Below the pieces are notes generated by a model. It was not told where the DNA came from. It worked only from the letters and a program-made list of their open reading frames with translations, and made no database searches. Source: Caldithrix sp. (GTDB lineage: Bacteria > KSB1 > UBA2214 > DYKH01). Taken from it: a stretch of DNA of 64,000 nt. The translations under genes and the position numbers were made by a program. Numbering within the stretch: the stretch's first letter is position 1; each line of letters begins with the position of its first letter. This document shows, piece by piece, positions 61,761 through 64,000 of this stretch. The stretch covers positions 1-64,000 of the forward strand of contig DYKH01000003.1 of NCBI GenBank assembly GCA_020722685.1, given 5' to 3'.

Positions 61761-61825
61761 TCTACATCAGACTGCTTTGTGATCCACACAATGGCCCCGG
61801 TAGTTTCTCTTCAGCATGATCCAAA

Positions 61826-62521
61826 TCAGAAAATCCAGCCCAGCAGTTTGTCAATGATTCCGGGCTTTTGCCCTCGATCCACCAGGCCTTTGCCGCTATA
61901 GGCAATCTTGGCATCGGCCATGTTGTAAGAGTAGATGGTATTATCACTGTTGATGTCTTCAGGGCGGACGGTTCCGGAAATGGAAATACTCTCTCTTTCA
62001 CCATTGACCAGCACCTCCCGGGCGCCCTTGACGACGAAGGTGCCGTTGGCGGTCACCTCGGCAATGGTGGCGGTGATCTTGGCCGTCAAGCTTCCCTTGC
62101 GCGAAGTGGCCGCTTCATTGTCAAAGCCGTTCTTAAGCTGGCCGCGCAAGCCATAGAGCGGCAAATAGGCGGCAGACTTGGCTCCGCCAGTTGCGGAAAC
62201 GCCGTGCTCACTATTCTTGCTCGTCTTGCTGTTCGCCTCACTGCTGGCAGCAGAATACTCGACGATGAGAATCGTCACTACATCGCCGACTCGGTTCGCC
62301 CGGTGATCGACAAACAGCGACGGCACTGATTGCGGCTGGCAATTGGCTTGATTCAACCCTAAGCCGCTCACTACGGCAGCCACACCCACAATCCAGATGA
62401 GTCTCCTGCTCTCGCTCCTTCTGATGCTCCTGCCACTGCCACTGCTCCTGCCACTGCCACTGCTCCTGCCACTGCCACTGCTCCTCCTCAGCTCAATACT
62501 TGTAAGTAACCGTCTGCGCAT
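61826..62521 (-). CDS. flgH: Flagellar L-ring protein with repeat-expanded N-terminus
   Basis: A 231-residue outer-membrane ring protein. Core text matches FlgH: SLFVDHRANRVGDVVTILIVEYSAASSEANSKTSK, GSLTAKITATIAEV, GTFVVKGAREVLVNGERESISISGTVRPEDINSDNTIYSYNMADAKIAYSGKG. The hydrophobic signal segment (LIWIVGVAAVVSGLGL, then NQANC, a possible lipobox) does not start at residue 1 but at about 41; before it, residues 14-33 are three copies of GSGRSS coded by three perfect 18-base repeats (62425-62478). ATG 62521 has GAGGTGAAGG before it and overlaps flgA by 29 bases. The Arg/Ser extension may affect export. Confidence 0.93.
   Translation of the reverse strand: MRRRLLTSIELRRSSGSGRSSGSGRSSGSGRSIRRSESRRLIWIVGVAAVVSGLGLNQANCQPQSVPSLFVDHRANRVGDVVTILIVEYSAASSEANSKTSKNSEHGVSATGGAKSAAYLPLYGLRGQLKNGFDNEAATSRKGSLTAKITATIAEVTANGTFVVKGAREVLVNGERESISISGTVRPEDINSDNTIYSYNMADAKIAYSGKGLVDRGQKPGIIDKLLGWIF
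62425..62478 (-). repeat. Three perfect 18-base tandem repeats inside flgH
   Basis: Unit TGCTCCTGCCACTGCCAC (plus strand) three times without a change, with decayed partial units on either side up to 62398 and 62490. In frame on the minus strand, giving GSGRSS three times. Confidence 0.92.
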
Positions 62522-63269
62522 CCTTCACCTCTGCCCGATAGAAAACGCCGCTGGCCTTGTTTCTAACCCTAATCTTTTCTCCCAACCGTCCATCTTCGCA
62601 AGCAATAGCCGGAAAAACGATGGACAAATTTTTTGCATAGACTTGGATATTGACCACGCAGCCCCTCTTGATAACCGGCACCTCTTCCAGCATGGATTGG
62701 GTCAAGACGCGGCCTTTGGCAATCCATCTCTTGGTGCGTTTGCCGACGGCTTCCGCAACCGTCACCGGCACCTCCGTGTTCGGCCAAACGACCTCGCGCC
62801 GTTCGATAGCAAAATCCTCTGCACCGATCAGGTCGTTGCGTCCCTTGTCGGATCTCAACACCAAAACCTCTCGAAAGCGCCTGACAACGGCAAGAACTTG
62901 AAAAGAGTCCCAAGTACCTTCGGGGTTTTGTGACATCACAGTAAAAATGGTGCGGCCGGAAATCGTCCCTCTTTTTCTGCAGCTAATTCTAACCGGCTCC
63001 TTGATCCCGGCAAGAACGTTTTTGGGAACCGAGGAGACTTGAACTTCGACTTGTTCGTTATCAGGAGTGCGTTCTTGAAGATAACCGCTGATGGCCCTAC
63101 ACAGCACCGCTAAATTTTCCGGGGATGACGGTTCAGCCGGACCGACGGCTTTTGCCGGCCATACCAGTAATACCCCAAATAGGAAAAACCATTTGCAGAG
63201 CCTTGTTCTCCAGAAAAAACGCTCAGCATTCACCTTTTGCTCGATCACGAAGGGTTCCGCTCCCGTCAA
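62493..63269 (-). CDS. flgA: Flagellar P-ring assembly protein FlgA
   Basis: About 251-258 residues. Secreted periplasmic chaperone for P-ring assembly. A signal peptide covers CKWFFLFGVLLVWPAKA; the C-terminal part contains the SAF domain typical of FlgA, with DLIGAEDFAIERREVVWPNTEV and GRVLTQSMLEEVPVIKRGCVVNIQVYAKNLSI. The start is uncertain: TTG at 63269 overlaps the flgG stop, while GTG at 63248 has GGGAG 11 bases before it and places the signal peptide better. It lies between flgG and flgH, the usual place. Confidence 0.9.
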   Translation of the reverse strand: MTGAEPFVIEQKVNAERFFWRTRLCKWFFLFGVLLVWPAKAVGPAEPSSPENLAVLCRAISGYLQERTPDNEQVEVQVSSVPKNVLAGIKEPVRISCRKRGTISGRTIFTVMSQNPEGTWDSFQVLAVVRRFREVLVLRSDKGRNDLIGAEDFAIERREVVWPNTEVPVTVAEAVGKRTKRWIAKGRVLTQSMLEEVPVIKRGCVVNIQVYAKNLSIVFPAIACEDGRLGEKIRVRNKASGVFYRAEVKDAQTVTYKY

Positions 63270-64000
63270 CGTTTCAGGCCGTTGACCAGGCTCATCATGT
63301 CGTCGGCCGTCTTGATAGTTTTGGAATTGATCTCATAAGCTCGTTGCGCAACGATCATGTTGACCATCTCTTCAACCACGTCCACGTTCGAGCTCTCCAA
63401 ATACCCTTGCGCCAGTCCGCCGAAACCCTCTAGGTCTGGATTGCCGATGATCGGCTCACCGGAGGCCGGAGTCACTTGCATGAGATTGCGCCCAATGCTC
63501 TTTAATCCGGCCGGATTGATGAAACGCGCCAACTCGATTTGCCCGAGCTCCTGCGCCTCCGTGCTTCCGGAGACGATCACGGAAACTTGGCCGTCCCGAC
63601 TAATCATGATGCTTTGCGTTTCCTGCGGCAGTGTGATTTCCGGCTCCAAGTAATAGCCGTCGGAATTGACGATGCGGCCATCTCGGGAAAGCTTGAAAGA
63701 GCCGTCCCGGGTATAGGCGCTGGTGCCGTCTGCCAGTCGAATCTGGAAGAAGCCGTCCCCCTCAATTGCCAGATCCAGAGAATTACCAGTGGCCACAACG
63801 TCGCCTTGAGTGAACATTCTGGTCGTGGCCACTGGCTTCGCACCGCATCCCACCTGAAGCTCCGTCGGAGCTTCAGTTCCTTCCGCTGTCGCTGCTCCAG
63901 CGGGTCGGACGGTTTGGTACAAGAGATCTTGAAATTCCACTTTGTTCTTTTTAAAACCGGTGGTATTGACGTTGGCCAAATTGTTGGCTATGGTATCCAC
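63266..64000 (-). CDS. flgG: Flagellar distal rod protein FlgG (5' end outside window)
   Basis: The last 244 residues of the distal rod subunit. The visible start VDTIANNLANVNTTGFKKNKVEFQDLLYQTVRPAG is the conserved ANNLAN block that normally begins near residue 19, so about 18 residues lie beyond the right edge. GNSLDLAIEGDGFFQI, YTRDGSFKLSRDGRIVNSDGYYLEP and the terminal VEEMVNMIVAQRAYEINSKTIKTADDMMSLVNGLKR (ending in the helical flagellar tail) confirm FlgG rather than FlgE or FlgF. It is the first visible gene of the flagellar array, which begins outside the window. Confidence 0.97.
   Translation of the reverse strand: MDTIANNLANVNTTGFKKNKVEFQDLLYQTVRPAGAATAEGTEAPTELQVGCGAKPVATTRMFTQGDVVATGNSLDLAIEGDGFFQIRLADGTSAYTRDGSFKLSRDGRIVNSDGYYLEPEITLPQETQSIMISRDGQVSVIVSGSTEAQELGQIELARFINPAGLKSIGRNLMQVTPASGEPIIGNPDLEGFGGLAQGYLESSNVDVVEEMVNMIVAQRAYEINSKTIKTADDMMSLVNGLKR

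Noticed and set aside
1..64000. tRNA, rRNA or integrase-type island boundary
   Set aside because: No cloverleaf-like gene, rRNA segment, integrase or transposase was recognised by reading; a tRNA search program would be needed to exclude a tRNA.

Overview
Organism. The window looks like a chromosomal piece of a Gram-negative, motile, heterotrophic bacterium of the FCB/KSB1-Calditrichota type. Three things point there: a secreted protein with a type IX secretion (T9SS) type A C-terminal sorting domain next to a PorV/PorQ-family outer-membrane protein and a TonB-dependent receptor; P- and L-ring flagellar genes (two membranes); and intergenic regions crowded with short palindromic repeats of the kind seen in uncultured lineages. 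The phylum is inference; no rRNA or tRNA gene was recognised. Layout. (1) 1-3650: 3' part-visible secreted hypothetical protein, a repeat-filled 1-kb spacer, a frameshifted DUF2442 gene, a retropepsin-like protease and a DHDPS-family aldolase/lyase. (2) 4.2-33.1 kb: a carbohydrate-use region with a GH38 alpha-mannosidase, an NAD-dependent epimerase, the TonB receptor / T9SS cargo / PorV trio, a sugar-phosphate isomerase-like TIM barrel, a Tat-exported class V aminotransferase, two six-hairpin glycosidase-like proteins, a Na+/solute symporter, a Gfo/Idh/MocA oxidoreductase, a GH32/43-like five-bladed propeller protein and four divergent uroporphyrinogen-decarboxylase-family (URO-D) proteins. 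(3) 33.1-37.9 kb: flagellin region with a FlgM-like protein, two tandem near-identical flagellins each behind a sigma-28 type promoter and a conserved leader hairpin, an unknown coiled-coil protein, and FlbT and FlaF, regulators known mostly from Alphaproteobacteria. (4) 38.4-64 kb, all minus strand: a long array that starts (in transcription order) with flgG-flgA-flgH-flgI-flgJ-flgN-flgK-flgL, continues through a TPR protein into rfbF-rfbG-rfbH, an epimerase/reductase, a NeuB-SAF-cupin protein and a TPP enzyme, and ends with a sulfotransferase, a methyltransferase and a 2145-residue protein carrying five GT2 glycosyltransferase domains interleaved with TPR repeats. How it fits. Regions 3 and 4 together read as flagellar structural genes plus a nucleotide-sugar and glycosyltransferase island, most simply a flagellin (or surface glycan) glycosylation system. 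RfbF-RfbG-RfbH + reductase + acetolactate-synthase-like TPP enzyme matches the enzyme set of yersiniose-type branched 3,6-dideoxyhexose synthesis. Cross-cutting pattern. Several dispersed repeat families occur not only between genes but in frame inside genes (giant GT, TPP enzyme linker, FlgH N-terminus, epimerase C-terminus), which suggests repeats actively spreading through non-essential protein segments. Coordinates of starts were adjusted where a Shine-Dalgarno sequence decided between candidates.
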